Assembly (NCBI GenBank): GCA_944358445.1
Contig: CALVRC010000005.1
Coordinates: 1-64,000, forward strand
From: an uncultured Bacilli bacterium
GTDB taxonomy: Bacteria; Bacillota_I; Bacilli_A; RF39; UBA660
Length of the DNA stretch: 64,000 bases
Direction: 5' to 3'
Made by a program: the position numbers and the translations under genes. The notes below the pieces were generated by a model, which was given only the letters and a program-made list of their open reading frames with translations, was not told the origin of the DNA and did not search any database. Shown piece by piece: positions 46,589 through 54,939 of this stretch (positions within the stretch are counted from its first letter, which is position 1; every line of letters begins with the position of its first letter).

Positions 46589-47038
46589 ATGGAATATAAA
46601 TTAACAACTCGAAGTGAGATGGATACTATTGCTTTTGCACAAAATCTTGAATCAGAAAAATTTCCTAATATGGTGATTTGTTTAAATGGTGAATTAGGAA
46701 GTGGTAAAACTATTTTTACTAAAGGTTTTGCAAATGCACTTGGAATTGAAGAAACAGTTACTTCACCAACTTTTAATATTATAAAGGAATATGATGGTGA
46801 GCTACCTTTATATCACATGGATGTTTATAGACTTGATGGTAATACTGAAGGTGTGGCAATCGAAGAATATTTTACTAAAGGTGGCGTTGTTATTATTGAG
46901 TGGGCAAATACTATTAAAGATATTTTACCTGATAAAAGATTGGATATTAAATTTAAAATTGCTGGGGAAAATTCTAGAGTATTAGTTATTACTCCTCATG
47001 GCAAAGAATATGAAGAATTATGTGAGGCCGTACTTTGA
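46589..47038 (+). CDS. tsaE: t6A biosynthesis ATPase TsaE
   Basis: 149 residues. P-loop NGELGSGKT (33-41), then SPTFNIIKEY (switch-like) and YHMDVYRLDG, all typical of TsaE. It energises the TsaB-TsaD complex making the N6-threonylcarbamoyl group of tRNA A37. GGTGAT precedes ATG. It overlaps tsaB by 4 bases. Confidence 0.96.
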   Translation: MEYKLTTRSEMDTIAFAQNLESEKFPNMVICLNGELGSGKTIFTKGFANALGIEETVTSPTFNIIKEYDGELPLYHMDVYRLDGNTEGVAIEEYFTKGGVVIIEWANTIKDILPDKRLDIKFKIAGENSRVLVITPHGKEYEELCEAVL

Positions 47039-47640
47039 AATATTTATTTATAGATTCAGCGACTACTAATTTGGTAGTCGCTATTATTAATAATGGTAAA
47101 ATATCTTATATTTATAATAATAATGATGGTCATGATACTTCTAGTAAAATGATGCCTGTTTTGTCTGAAGCTTTTGATAAAGCTAGTTTAAAACCTAAAG
47201 ATATTGATAAAATCTTTGTGGTAAATGGTCCTGGTTCTTTTACAGGAATTAGAGTTGGGCTAACGGTCGCTAAAACTATGGCGTATTCGTTAGACATTCC
47301 AATTGTACCTATTTCTTCTTTGGAGGTTATGGCAAGTAGGAGTGCAGGAACTGCTTTAATTAATGCTAGAAGAGGATATGTGTTTGCTGGAACATATGAT
47401 AATGATTTGAATAATGTATATCCTGATAGTTATGTTTTGATGAATGATAGTTTAACTAAACCATATATTAGTTATGATAATTTTGATTTTGAAACTGTAA
47501 AACCAAATATTGATGTTTTAAAGATTGTTATAAAACATGAAAATGATGAGGCTGTTAATCCACATACTATAAATCCTAATTATTTGAAATTAACAGAAGC
47601 TGAGGAAAAGTTAAAAAAACATGATAGAGAAAGTGAATAA
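47035..47640 (+). CDS. tsaB: t6A complex protein TsaB
   Basis: 201 residues from a TTG start that overlaps the tsaE stop (TTGA). The ASKHA N-terminus is LFIDSATTNLVVAI, with HDTSSKMMPVL and the conserved VNGPGSFTGIRVGL near 64-77. It has no catalytic metal site and serves as partner of TsaD. The rimI gene begins within its last 20 bases. Confidence 0.95.
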   Translation: MKYLFIDSATTNLVVAIINNGKISYIYNNNDGHDTSSKMMPVLSEAFDKASLKPKDIDKIFVVNGPGSFTGIRVGLTVAKTMAYSLDIPIVPISSLEVMASRSAGTALINARRGYVFAGTYDNDLNNVYPDSYVLMNDSLTKPYISYDNFDFETVKPNIDVLKIVIKHENDEAVNPHTINPNYLKLTEAEEKLKKHDRESE

Positions 47641-48022
47641 TATTAATTTAATATTACCTTTTATAACAAAATATTTTCCAAATTATACTGTGGAAAACTC
47701 TCCTTATGAGAAAATATTTTGTTATAAAGATGGAGATAATATTATTGGTTTTATTTCTTATAGTATGATTTATGAGAGAGCTGAACTCAATTATATTGTG
47801 ACGGATGAGCAATATAGGCGAAAAGGTGTTGGTCAGAAGTTACTTGATTATGCTATAGACGATTTAAAAAATAATATGGTGGAAAAACTTAGTTTAGAGG
47901 TAAATGTGAATAATAAAGTGGCTATTATGTTTTATTTAAAAAATAAATTTGAAATAAAAGCAACAAGGCATAATTATTATACGGATGGTGATGCTTATTT
48001 AATGGTTAGAGAAGTGGGGTGA
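47621..48022 (+). CDS. rimI: GNAT acetyltransferase, RimI-like
   Basis: 133 residues. The acetyl-CoA loop [16 protein letters not shown] and the later [20 protein letters not shown] match RimI, which acetylates ribosomal protein S18 in E. coli. The position between tsaB and tsaD is the classical one for rimI. Confidence 0.9.
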   Translation: MIEKVNNINLILPFITKYFPNYTVENSPYEKIFCYKDGDNIIGFISYSMIYERAELNYIVTDEQYRRKGVGQKLLDYAIDDLKNNMVEKLSLEVNVNNKVAIMFYLKNKFEIKATRHNYYTDGDAYLMVREVG

Positions 48023-48026
48023 TATT

Positions 48027-49022
48027 ATGTATATTTTAGCAATTGAATCAAGTTGTGATGAGACAAGTGTGAGTATTATTAAAGATGGGTGTGAAGAGGT
48101 TAGTACAGTTATTTTGTCACAGATGAATACACACGCGAATTATGGTGGGGTAGTTCCTGAGATTGCAAGTAGAATGCATGTTGAAAATATTACTTTAGTT
48201 ATAGATGATGCTTTAAGAAAAGCTAATATGAAAATGGATGATATTGATGCGATTGCGGTAACTTATGGGCCTGGGTTAATTGGATCTTTATTAGTTGGGT
48301 TAATGGCGGCTAAAACATTAGCATTTATTTATAATAAGCCTTTAATTCCGGTTCATCATATTGCAGGTCATATATACGCGAATAATTTAGTTAAAAGGCT
48401 TGAATTTCCATTGATTGCACTTGTAGTTAGTGGGGGTCATACTGAACTTATTTATATGAAAGAGGATTATAGTTTTGAAAAATTAGGAGGAACTTTAGAT
48501 GATGCGGTGGGAGAAGCATATGATAAGGTAGCAAGAGTTATTGATGTACCTTATCCTGGTGGCCCTCTTGTGGATAAACTTGCTTTTGAAGGTGAGAATA
48601 CATATGATTTACCTCTTCCATTAAATGATGATAGTTATAATTTTAGCTTTAGTGGTCTTAAAAGTGCGGTTATTAATCTAGCACATAATGAAAAACAAAG
48701 AGGTCATGAAATAATTAAAGAAAATATGGCATGTTCTTTTCAAGATAGAGTAGTAGAAATTTTAGTTAAAAAAACTATGAAAGCTTTAAAAGATTATGGT
48801 GTTAAAAATTTGATAGTTGCTGGTGGGGTTGCAGCTAATAAAGGGTTAAGAAATGGCTTAACTGAGGCTTGTGAGGAAGCTCATGTTAATTTAATTATTC
48901 CAGAGATGAAGTATTGTACAGATAATGCGGCAATGATAGGAGCTGCTGGTTATTATGCATATAAAAGAGGAGATATAGCTGATTTAGATTTAAATTCGAA
49001 AGCAGTTACTGAGTTGAAGTGA
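48027..49022 (+). CDS. tsaD: tRNA N6-threonylcarbamoyltransferase TsaD
   Basis: 331 residues. Metal ligands His111 and His115 in [11 protein letters not shown]-terminal [24 protein letters not shown], and the late ligand Asp in KYCTDNAAM. It transfers threonylcarbamoyl to A37 of ANN-decoding tRNAs. GGGGTGAT precedes ATG, and the stop is TGA. Confidence 0.97.
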   Translation: MYILAIESSCDETSVSIIKDGCEEVSTVILSQMNTHANYGGVVPEIASRMHVENITLVIDDALRKANMKMDDIDAIAVTYGPGLIGSLLVGLMAAKTLAFIYNKPLIPVHHIAGHIYANNLVKRLEFPLIALVVSGGHTELIYMKEDYSFEKLGGTLDDAVGEAYDKVARVIDVPYPGGPLVDKLAFEGENTYDLPLPLNDDSYNFSFSGLKSAVINLAHNEKQRGHEIIKENMACSFQDRVVEILVKKTMKALKDYGVKNLIVAGGVAANKGLRNGLTEACEEAHVNLIIPEMKYCTDNAAMIGAAGYYAYKRGDIADLDLNSKAVTELK

Positions 49023-49041
49023 ATATTATAGTTTTTATTTA

Positions 49042-49084
49042 CAAAAACAGCAAAATGAATTTAATATCATTTTACTGTTTTTTT
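49042..49084. terminator. Bidirectional terminator
   Basis: AAAAACAG-C-AAAATGA and TCATTTT-A-CTGTTTTT pair with a single internal C/A mismatch; T-runs on both strands. Confidence 0.87.
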
Positions 49085-49863
49085 GTTAGTTTTTTTTCTA
49101 TAAAAACAATTAAATAATACATTAAACTAGCCATGATAGCGAGTAGTATGACACCAGTCATTACTAAGTTAAGATTAAATACTTGTGAACCATACATAAT
49201 TAAATAACCAATACCTGCTTTAGATACTAAGAATTCACCCATAATGACTCCTATAAATACTAGCCCTATGTTTACTTTACATACGTTTATTAAGTTTGGA
49301 TAATTACTTGGTAATATTAATTTAAAAAATATTTGATGAGGTTTTGCATTAAAACTTTTTAATAATCTTATTTTATTTTCATCGGTGGAAGTAAATGCTT
49401 GGTGAACATTGATAATTGTTATAATAATTGATATGAATAAAGCCATGATGATAATTGATTTAGTACCAGCTCCCGCAAGTATGATTATTATTGGTCCTAG
49501 TGATACTTTAGGTAGGCTATTTAATATGGTTAAATATGGATCAATTACTTTAGAGATAAATTTAAATCTCCAGAGAATTGTTGCGATTAAAATGCCACCT
49601 ATTGTCGCGATTAAAAAACTAATTATAACTTCGTAAAAGGTAATCCAGAGGTGATGAAATAAAGTATTATCTTTATATAGGTTTATAATAGTGTTTACGA
49701 TTGATTTTGGACTAGAAGAAATAAATGTATTTATTAATTCGTGATCAGCAGCAAATTGCCAAATAGATATGATTAAAACAATTATTAGTAATTGGGTAAA
49801 TTTGATTAAGAAATTATTTAATTTTATTTTTTTTAAATATTCTTTATGTTCTTTACTATACAT
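49072..49863 (-). CDS. ABC transporter permease (SsuC/TauC type)
   Basis: 263 residues. Six helices; the permease EAA-like loop is LLKSFNAKPHQIFFKLILPSN (near 175-195). ATG 49863 lies inside the end of the ATPase gene; the longer frame from 49893 lacks support. It forms an importer with the next two genes for a small organic molecule (sulfonate, nitrate, taurine or pyrimidine-type families share this fold). Confidence 0.9.
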   Translation of the reverse strand: MYSKEHKEYLKKIKLNNFLIKFTQLLIIVLIISIWQFAADHELINTFISSSPKSIVNTIINLYKDNTLFHHLWITFYEVIISFLIATIGGILIATILWRFKFISKVIDPYLTILNSLPKVSLGPIIIILAGAGTKSIIIMALFISIIITIINVHQAFTSTDENKIRLLKSFNAKPHQIFFKLILPSNYPNLINVCKVNIGLVFIGVIMGEFLVSKAGIGYLIMYGSQVFNLNLVMTGVILLAIMASLMYYLIVFIEKKLTKKQ

Positions 49864-50599
49864 GGTAATCAATATCCTTCCATATTTTATCATAATATGA
49901 TGCGAATTCTTTAGCTTTTCTATTTTGAATGGGGGTGGATTTATTTGTTAATTTGATTTCATATATATTTTTGATTTTACTTGGTCTATTAGTCAGAACG
50001 ACTACTCTATCGGCCATAGAAATTGCTTCCGATAAATCGTGGGTTACCATAATAGCACTTTTCTTTTCTTTTTTAATTATTTGATAGACATCATCTGATA
50101 CGGCTAATCTAGTCTGATAATCTAAAGCTGAAAATGGTTCATCTAGAAATAATATATCTGGTTTGGTAGCTAAAGTTCTAATTAGTGATACTCTTTGTCT
50201 CATACCACCAGATAAATTATTAGGGTAGGCTTTTTTAAAGTCTTTTAATCCATAAGTATCTAATAATTTATTGACATACTTTATATTTTCTTTAGTTAAT
50301 TTGTTTTCTAATTCTAGGCCTAAAAGACAGTTTTTATAAATGGTTCTCCAGTCAAATAAATTATCTCCTTGAAGCATATAACCAAATTTAAGACCTTTTT
50401 CTATTTCAATGTTTCCACTAGAGGCTTTATCTAAGCCACATAATATTGAAAGAATAGTACTTTTTCCACAACCACTTGGTCCAACAATAGCGACAAATTC
50501 ACCTTGTTTTAAGTTTAACGAAAAATTTTCCACAGCTAAAATTTCACTATTTTTAGTGTGGTAAATTTTTTTTAAGTTTTTAACTCTTAAAATATCCAT
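49856..50599 (-). CDS. ABC transporter ATP-binding protein (SsuB/TauB type)
   Basis: 247 residues. Walker A GPSGCGKST (near 39-47), Q-loop YMLQGDNLFDW, signature LSGGMRQRVSL, Walker B DILFLDEPFSALD and switch His in MVTHDLSEA. It shares one base with the binding-protein gene stop (TAATG). Confidence 0.95.
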   Translation of the reverse strand: MDILRVKNLKKIYHTKNSEILAVENFSLNLKQGEFVAIVGPSGCGKSTILSILCGLDKASSGNIEIEKGLKFGYMLQGDNLFDWRTIYKNCLLGLELENKLTKENIKYVNKLLDTYGLKDFKKAYPNNLSGGMRQRVSLIRTLATKPDILFLDEPFSALDYQTRLAVSDDVYQIIKKEKKSAIMVTHDLSEAISMADRVVVLTNRPSKIKNIYEIKLTNKSTPIQNRKAKEFASYYDKIWKDIDYHV

Positions 50600-51585
50600 T
50601 ATTTTTTGGCATATTCATTATTTACTAGTTTAGAATAAGGTGCTTTTTTGTCTAGCTCACCGGCATTTTTGACTATCTCTTCTATGTGTTTAAAATCTTT
50701 TTCACTTATGTATGTTGTGTCATACCATGAATCAATATCTTTATATCTTTGAACAATATTTATTAAGTCTTCTTCTTTAGTGTCTGGGAAATAATCTTTA
50801 ATATTTTCGGCTATTTCTTTACTAGTGTGATTATGAACGTAATCTAGACCTTTTTGGATGGCTTTTGTAAATCCTTCTATAATTTTAGGATTCTGTTCAA
50901 TATAGCTTTTTTTAGCATTATAAGTTGTATAAGGTACATCACCACCTAATTCACCAATTGATGCGACAATATATCCATAGCCTTCTTTTTCAAGTTCTGA
51001 TGCGGTTGGTTCAAATAGGGCGACATAATCTCCTGTTCCTCCTATAAATGCGCCTGACATAGAAGCAAAGTCAATGCTGGTATCAATGTTTGTTGCACTA
51101 CTTTTTATGCCATTGATATTTAGGGCATATTCTAATGTCATGGCTGGCATTCCACCTTTTCTTCCTCCTATGATGTGTTTTCCCTTTAAATCTTCTAATT
51201 TGAAGTTTTCTGTTTTTTCTCTTGCGACTAAGAAACTACCATCTTTTTTAGTTAGACCAGCAAAATTTATTAGATAATCTTTATTTCCTTGGTTATAGTT
51301 ATAAATTGTAGATTCACTTCCACAAAAACCAATTTGAACATCACCTGATAAAACGGCTGCTGTTACTTTATCAGCACCTGATGTTAATATTATTTCAACA
51401 TCTAGCCCTTCTTCTTCAAAGTAACCTAATGAATGGGCAATATACTGTGGTGCATAAAATATACTATGAGTTACTTCAGCCACCTTTACTTTAGTTAAAT
51501 CTTTATTTTCTTTTTTAGGAGTGAAAACAAAAAAACCAGTTATTATTAGACCAATAATTAATAAGATAATGATAAATTTTTTCAA
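50599..51585 (-). CDS. ABC transporter substrate-binding protein (NMT1/SsuA-like)
   Basis: 328 residues. N-terminal helix KKFIIILLIIGLIITGFFVF, then KVKVAEVTHSIFYAPQYIAHS and GYFEEEGLDVEIILTSGADK, GRKGGMPAMTLEYAL, the NMT1-like fold. There is no lipobox cysteine, so it is held by an uncleaved helix or released, not lipid-anchored as usual. AGGAGAGG precedes ATG. I looked for a TPP riboswitch upstream and saw none, so the substrate stays open. Confidence 0.87.
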   Translation of the reverse strand: MKKFIIILLIIGLIITGFFVFTPKKENKDLTKVKVAEVTHSIFYAPQYIAHSLGYFEEEGLDVEIILTSGADKVTAAVLSGDVQIGFCGSESTIYNYNQGNKDYLINFAGLTKKDGSFLVAREKTENFKLEDLKGKHIIGGRKGGMPAMTLEYALNINGIKSSATNIDTSIDFASMSGAFIGGTGDYVALFEPTASELEKEGYGYIVASIGELGGDVPYTTYNAKKSYIEQNPKIIEGFTKAIQKGLDYVHNHTSKEIAENIKDYFPDTKEEDLINIVQRYKDIDSWYDTTYISEKDFKHIEEIVKNAGELDKKAPYSKLVNNEYAKK

Positions 51586-51677
51586 AAACTCCTCTCCTTT
51601 CTAATTCCATAGTATTATATTCTAAAATTTATAAAAGGTTTTATAAATTTGTGGTAAAATGTATATAGGTGATTGAA

Positions 51678-52142
51678 ATGGAAGATATTACAAATTGTAA
51701 AGTAGTTTTAATTGATAGAGAAGGCGCTATTTATAAGATGGGAAAAGTTGGAGATGGTATATTTCATGTAGATTATTTGTATGATTTTTTGGAAGATAAT
51801 TATTCTGATGATCCTATTTTTTCAGCTTTGAAAGATGAATATAGAAGAGATGTATATGCTTTTCATTTTGGTAATTTAGGTTATGTTGTTTTTTATAATA
51901 GTGTTCACGAAGGTTTTGGATATGGTATGTTTTACTTTCCAAGTGATCTTACAATGGCACAAAAGGACGTAATTAATAATTTAAATTTAGGTGATGAAAA
52001 GGTAGCAATATGTTATGATTTAGAAAACTTTGGTTCTTTTGTTCATTCTAATATAATTGGTGAAGATGGTGAACATTCTTTACAAGATGCTATGGAAGAG
52101 TATTCTTCATTAAAGCAGAAGAATAATGGTCATAATTTATAA
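51678..52142 (+). CDS. Paralogous array protein 1 of 5
   Basis: 154 residues, ATG 51678 behind AGGTGAT. Family pattern: a short strand ending IDREGAIYKMGKV, then FHVDYLYDFLEDNYSDD, LGYVVFYNS, GYGMFYFPSDLTMAQ and a final acidic helix. No signal or membrane segment; cytoplasmic. I do not recognise the family. It starts an array of five related genes on one strand. Confidence 0.75.
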   Translation: MEDITNCKVVLIDREGAIYKMGKVGDGIFHVDYLYDFLEDNYSDDPIFSALKDEYRRDVYAFHFGNLGYVVFYNSVHEGFGYGMFYFPSDLTMAQKDVINNLNLGDEKVAICYDLENFGSFVHSNIIGEDGEHSLQDAMEEYSSLKQKNNGHNL

Positions 52143-52160
52143 TTTTGGAAGGATGTTTTT

Positions 52161-52607
52161 ATGGAAAATGTAATTAATAGTAAGGTTTCTATTATTGATG
52201 ATAATGGGGTTATTTATGTTATGGGAAGAGTAAATGAACCTCGTTTGCATGTAAAATATTTGCTGGATTATATTAATTTAAAATATCCGAATATTAATAC
52301 TAATAATTTAACTGTAGGTAATGCAAGAGATAGATTTGCTTATCAGCTTACTTCAAGAGGAAATATTATTTATTTTAATGATATGAATTTTGGTATGTTT
52401 TATTTTCCGAATGACCTTACTAAATCTCAATTGGAACTGATGGAAAATTTGTATTTAGGAACACAAAAGGTAGCTATTTGTTTTAATTTAAAAGATATTG
52501 GTAAATTTATTAATTTTAGAACAATAGGACTTGATGGTGATTATAATTTAGAAGATGCTATGTCAGAATATTTGATTAAAAAAGATTCAAAACACAAAAG
52601 GAGATGA
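52161..52607 (+). CDS. Paralogous array protein 2 of 5
   Basis: 148 residues, closest to protein 1: KVSIIDDNGVIYVMGRV, LHVKYLLDYINLKYPNI, RGNIIYFNDMNFGMFYFPNDLTKSQ and KVAICFNLKDIGKF, where protein 1 has KVAICYDLENFGSF. GGAAGG precedes ATG 52161. It has a basic tail KKDSKHKRR. Function unknown. Confidence 0.75.
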   Translation: MENVINSKVSIIDDNGVIYVMGRVNEPRLHVKYLLDYINLKYPNINTNNLTVGNARDRFAYQLTSRGNIIYFNDMNFGMFYFPNDLTKSQLELMENLYLGTQKVAICFNLKDIGKFINFRTIGLDGDYNLEDAMSEYLIKKDSKHKRR

Positions 52608-52612
52608 ATTTT

Positions 52613-53083
52613 GTGAATATAAATGATTATAAGTTAGCTATAATTTGTGGGGCTGAAGATGAGGATGGGTTAATTCGTTTTTTTGGCGAAAATAATGAAT
52701 ATAGGTATCATTTAGAATGCTTGAAGGATTATTTATATACTTATTATAATGATTTAGCTAAGCAGATTGGTGCAGATGATTTGAGAGCTAATGAAGAGAT
52801 TATTATTTATTTAAATACTTTAGGAGATATAGTGTATCTACATTCTTTAGGGTATGGGTTGCTCTTTATACCTAAAGAGGTTAGTGAAAAACAAATAGAC
52901 ACATTATATGAATTATTTTCTTCAATTGAAAAAATGCCAATTTATATTGATTATCATTTAGTAAGAAAACATGGAAAAATAGTTGCTCAAGAAATAATCA
53001 ATGCGGATGATGATTTAGAAAATACTGAATTTTTGGATAAGTTTTTTCAAACGAAACCATATATTAAGAAAAAGGTGAAATAA
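52613..53083 (+). CDS. Paralogous array protein 3 of 5
   Basis: 156 residues. GTG 52613 was preferred over ATG 52604 because the GGAG site touches that ATG and lies 9 bases before the GTG. Shared features: YKLAIICGAEDEDGLIRFFG, YRYHLECLKDYLYTYY, LGDIVYLHSLGYGLLFIPKEV and EKQIDTLYELFSS. Its TAA overlaps the next ATG by one base. Confidence 0.72.
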   Translation: MNINDYKLAIICGAEDEDGLIRFFGENNEYRYHLECLKDYLYTYYNDLAKQIGADDLRANEEIIIYLNTLGDIVYLHSLGYGLLFIPKEVSEKQIDTLYELFSSIEKMPIYIDYHLVRKHGKIVAQEIINADDDLENTEFLDKFFQTKPYIKKKVK

Positions 53084-53568
53084 TGGATAATTATATGATT
53101 GCTATTATAAATGGTAGTAAAGAAGACGATGGAAAGATAAATTATTTAGGTTCTAATTTTAACTTTAATTATCATGCTGAATGTTTACTCGATTATGCTT
53201 TTAAAAAATACCCTGAGATTTCTGGCTTTAGTAAGCTTGATTATATGGATGAGCCTAATAGCCCTATATACTATTTATCTTTACTTGGAAATATTATATT
53301 TACAAATATATCAGTAGATGGAGAAAAAAGAGGGGTTTTATATTTTCCTAAAAAAATAACGAATAAACAAATAGACACATTATATGAATTTATTAATAGT
53401 ATATTGAATTATAATGTGTGGATAGTTTATGATATGGCTATGGTTGATGGAATGTTTGTTGGTGAAACATTTGATTTTGATAAGGAAGTTGATTTGAAAT
53501 CTAAGATAGATGAATATATTAAATATAATAAAGAGGTTGAAAAAAATGTGCAAAAAAATAGAAAATAG
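53083..53568 (+). CDS. Paralogous array protein 4 of 5
   Basis: 161 residues. It resembles protein 3 most: MIAIINGSKEDDGKINYLG, FNYHAECLLDYAFKKYPEI, YYLSLLGNIIFTN and NKQIDTLYEFINS. GGTGA lies 8-10 bases upstream, and it is coupled to protein 3 through TAATG. Confidence 0.75.
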   Translation: MDNYMIAIINGSKEDDGKINYLGSNFNFNYHAECLLDYAFKKYPEISGFSKLDYMDEPNSPIYYLSLLGNIIFTNISVDGEKRGVLYFPKKITNKQIDTLYEFINSILNYNVWIVYDMAMVDGMFVGETFDFDKEVDLKSKIDEYIKYNKEVEKNVQKNRK

Positions 53569-54109
53569 TTTAGTGATGATTATTAATGGTAAAAATGAAA
53601 AAGGGGATATTGATGGAAATATAGATTTTGTTGGAAAAATATTTTATGATAAAAATATTCATAATATTCAAGAAATAGATGATATCAATGATATTGATAG
53701 ATTTAAAACGCATATTGATTATTTGCTAGAATATGGGCAAGAGAAATATCCAGATGTTCAAATTTTTAATTTATTATCAACAAATCATTTTTATCAAGTT
53801 ATAATATATTTTTTATCTGTTTTTAATAATATTGTTTATCTTAATATTTCGGTTAGTAAATATCAACAAAAGGGTTTACTTTTTATGCCTGATGAGATAA
53901 GTGAAAAACAAAAAAATTCTTTATTTAAAATTGCTCAAGAGAGTCCTAATGTTAGTGTACAAATACTTTATGATTTAAATTTAAACGATGGAAATATAGA
54001 TTTACAAGAATTTGATGCTATGAGAGGTTCTTCTTTTGAAGATGTATTAAGTGATTATTTTATTTTAATGGATAGGAAAAAGGATATAGAAAAAAAGTCT
54101 AAAAATTAG
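53546..54109 (+). CDS. Paralogous array protein 5 of 5
   Basis: 187 residues, the longest and most diverged. ATG 53546 behind GAGGTTG overlaps protein 4 by 23 bases. Family signs: SLVMIINGKNEKGDIDGNI, HIDYLLEYGQEKYPDV, FLSVFNNIVYLNISVS and KGLLFMPDEISEKQ, plus an insertion near residues 35-55. A terminator follows directly. Confidence 0.72.
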   Translation: MCKKIENSLVMIINGKNEKGDIDGNIDFVGKIFYDKNIHNIQEIDDINDIDRFKTHIDYLLEYGQEKYPDVQIFNLLSTNHFYQVIIYFLSVFNNIVYLNISVSKYQQKGLLFMPDEISEKQKNSLFKIAQESPNVSVQILYDLNLNDGNIDLQEFDAMRGSSFEDVLSDYFILMDRKKDIEKKSKN

Positions 54110-54118
54110 ACTTTTTTA
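54089..54118. terminator. Bidirectional terminator
   Basis: AAAAAGTCTA and TAGACTTTTT around AAAAT, between the array and the M23 gene. Confidence 0.88.
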
Positions 54119-54822
54119 AGTTTCCCTTGTTTTAAAAGGTTTAGCATTTTAATATTTTGAAAGTATGAACCTTTATAATTTGTAATACCATTTTTAATAG
54201 CTAGTTTTTTTCGATAATTGTATGAACTATTAATACCAATTGATTTTAATGCATCAACAATTGAACCATGATGGTATTCTTTTGCACTTAGATAGTTATT
54301 GTTTGAAGTAGGATTTGTATGATTTTTATTTTTTGAGGTATTAGTTTGTATATTTGTTATATTTTTTTGAACATTTTTTTGATTGTTATTTTTTGTAGAA
54401 GAAGTAGAATTTTCTTTTAAAGTAACTATAGGATTTTCTTTAATATTATCTTTATTTTGAATTTCTAAGTGTAAATGTTTTCCGTAGGCATTGCCTGTTT
54501 CACCAATTGTTCCTATTACTTCGCCCTTTTTTATATATTCTCCTTTATTTACTTTAATAGAATTATATTTCATATGGGCATATAAGGCTGTTTTTCCATT
54601 ATCTTGTTTTATTTTTACATAATTTCCGTAAGTGTCTAAACCTTTACTTTTGTGATTAGTGCTTTTAATATCATTAACAACGGTTTCAACAGTTCCATTA
54701 TTTATGGATATTATGTTAGGTTCACTATTATCACTTGGTACGATATCAATTGCTTTATGGTCATTACTATAATTATTAGTTATGACTTCATTCATACTTT
54801 CTAGTACATGTGTAGTTATCAA
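54106..54822 (-). CDS. M23/LytM-type peptidase domain with lysin-like C-terminus, no signal peptide
   Basis: 238 residues. M23 part: HKAIDI (first His/Asp ligands), YGNYVKIKQDNGKTALYAHM, KKGEVIGTIGETGNAYGKHLHLEI with the HxH ligand. An Asn/Thr/Lys-rich linker (about 140-175) and then a C-terminal unit GSIVDALKSIGINSSYNYRK..NGITNYKG..LLNLLKQGKL of the kind seen at the ends of phage and Clostridium lysins. The start is TTG at 54822, 10 bases after GGAGGTGAT. It lacks an export signal, so it may be released like a lysin. Confidence 0.8.
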   Translation of the reverse strand: MITTHVLESMNEVITNNYSNDHKAIDIVPSDNSEPNIISINNGTVETVVNDIKSTNHKSKGLDTYGNYVKIKQDNGKTALYAHMKYNSIKVNKGEYIKKGEVIGTIGETGNAYGKHLHLEIQNKDNIKENPIVTLKENSTSSTKNNNQKNVQKNITNIQTNTSKNKNHTNPTSNNNYLSAKEYHHGSIVDALKSIGINSSYNYRKKLAIKNGITNYKGSYFQNIKMLNLLKQGKLKKV

Positions 54823-54939
54823 TTAATGCTAAATCACCTCCCTTCATATATTAACATACGACGTTAATAGGTTATTTTCCTTCTTTTTTTTAAATTTTGT
54901 TCAAAAATTTGATATAATGGTTATGGTGGTGAATAGTAA

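Noticed and set aside
50599-51668. TPP riboswitch or other leader for the NMT1-like ABC importer
   Set aside because: Only about 80 bases separate the start from the divergent array gene, and no thi-box or other known conserved core is visible.
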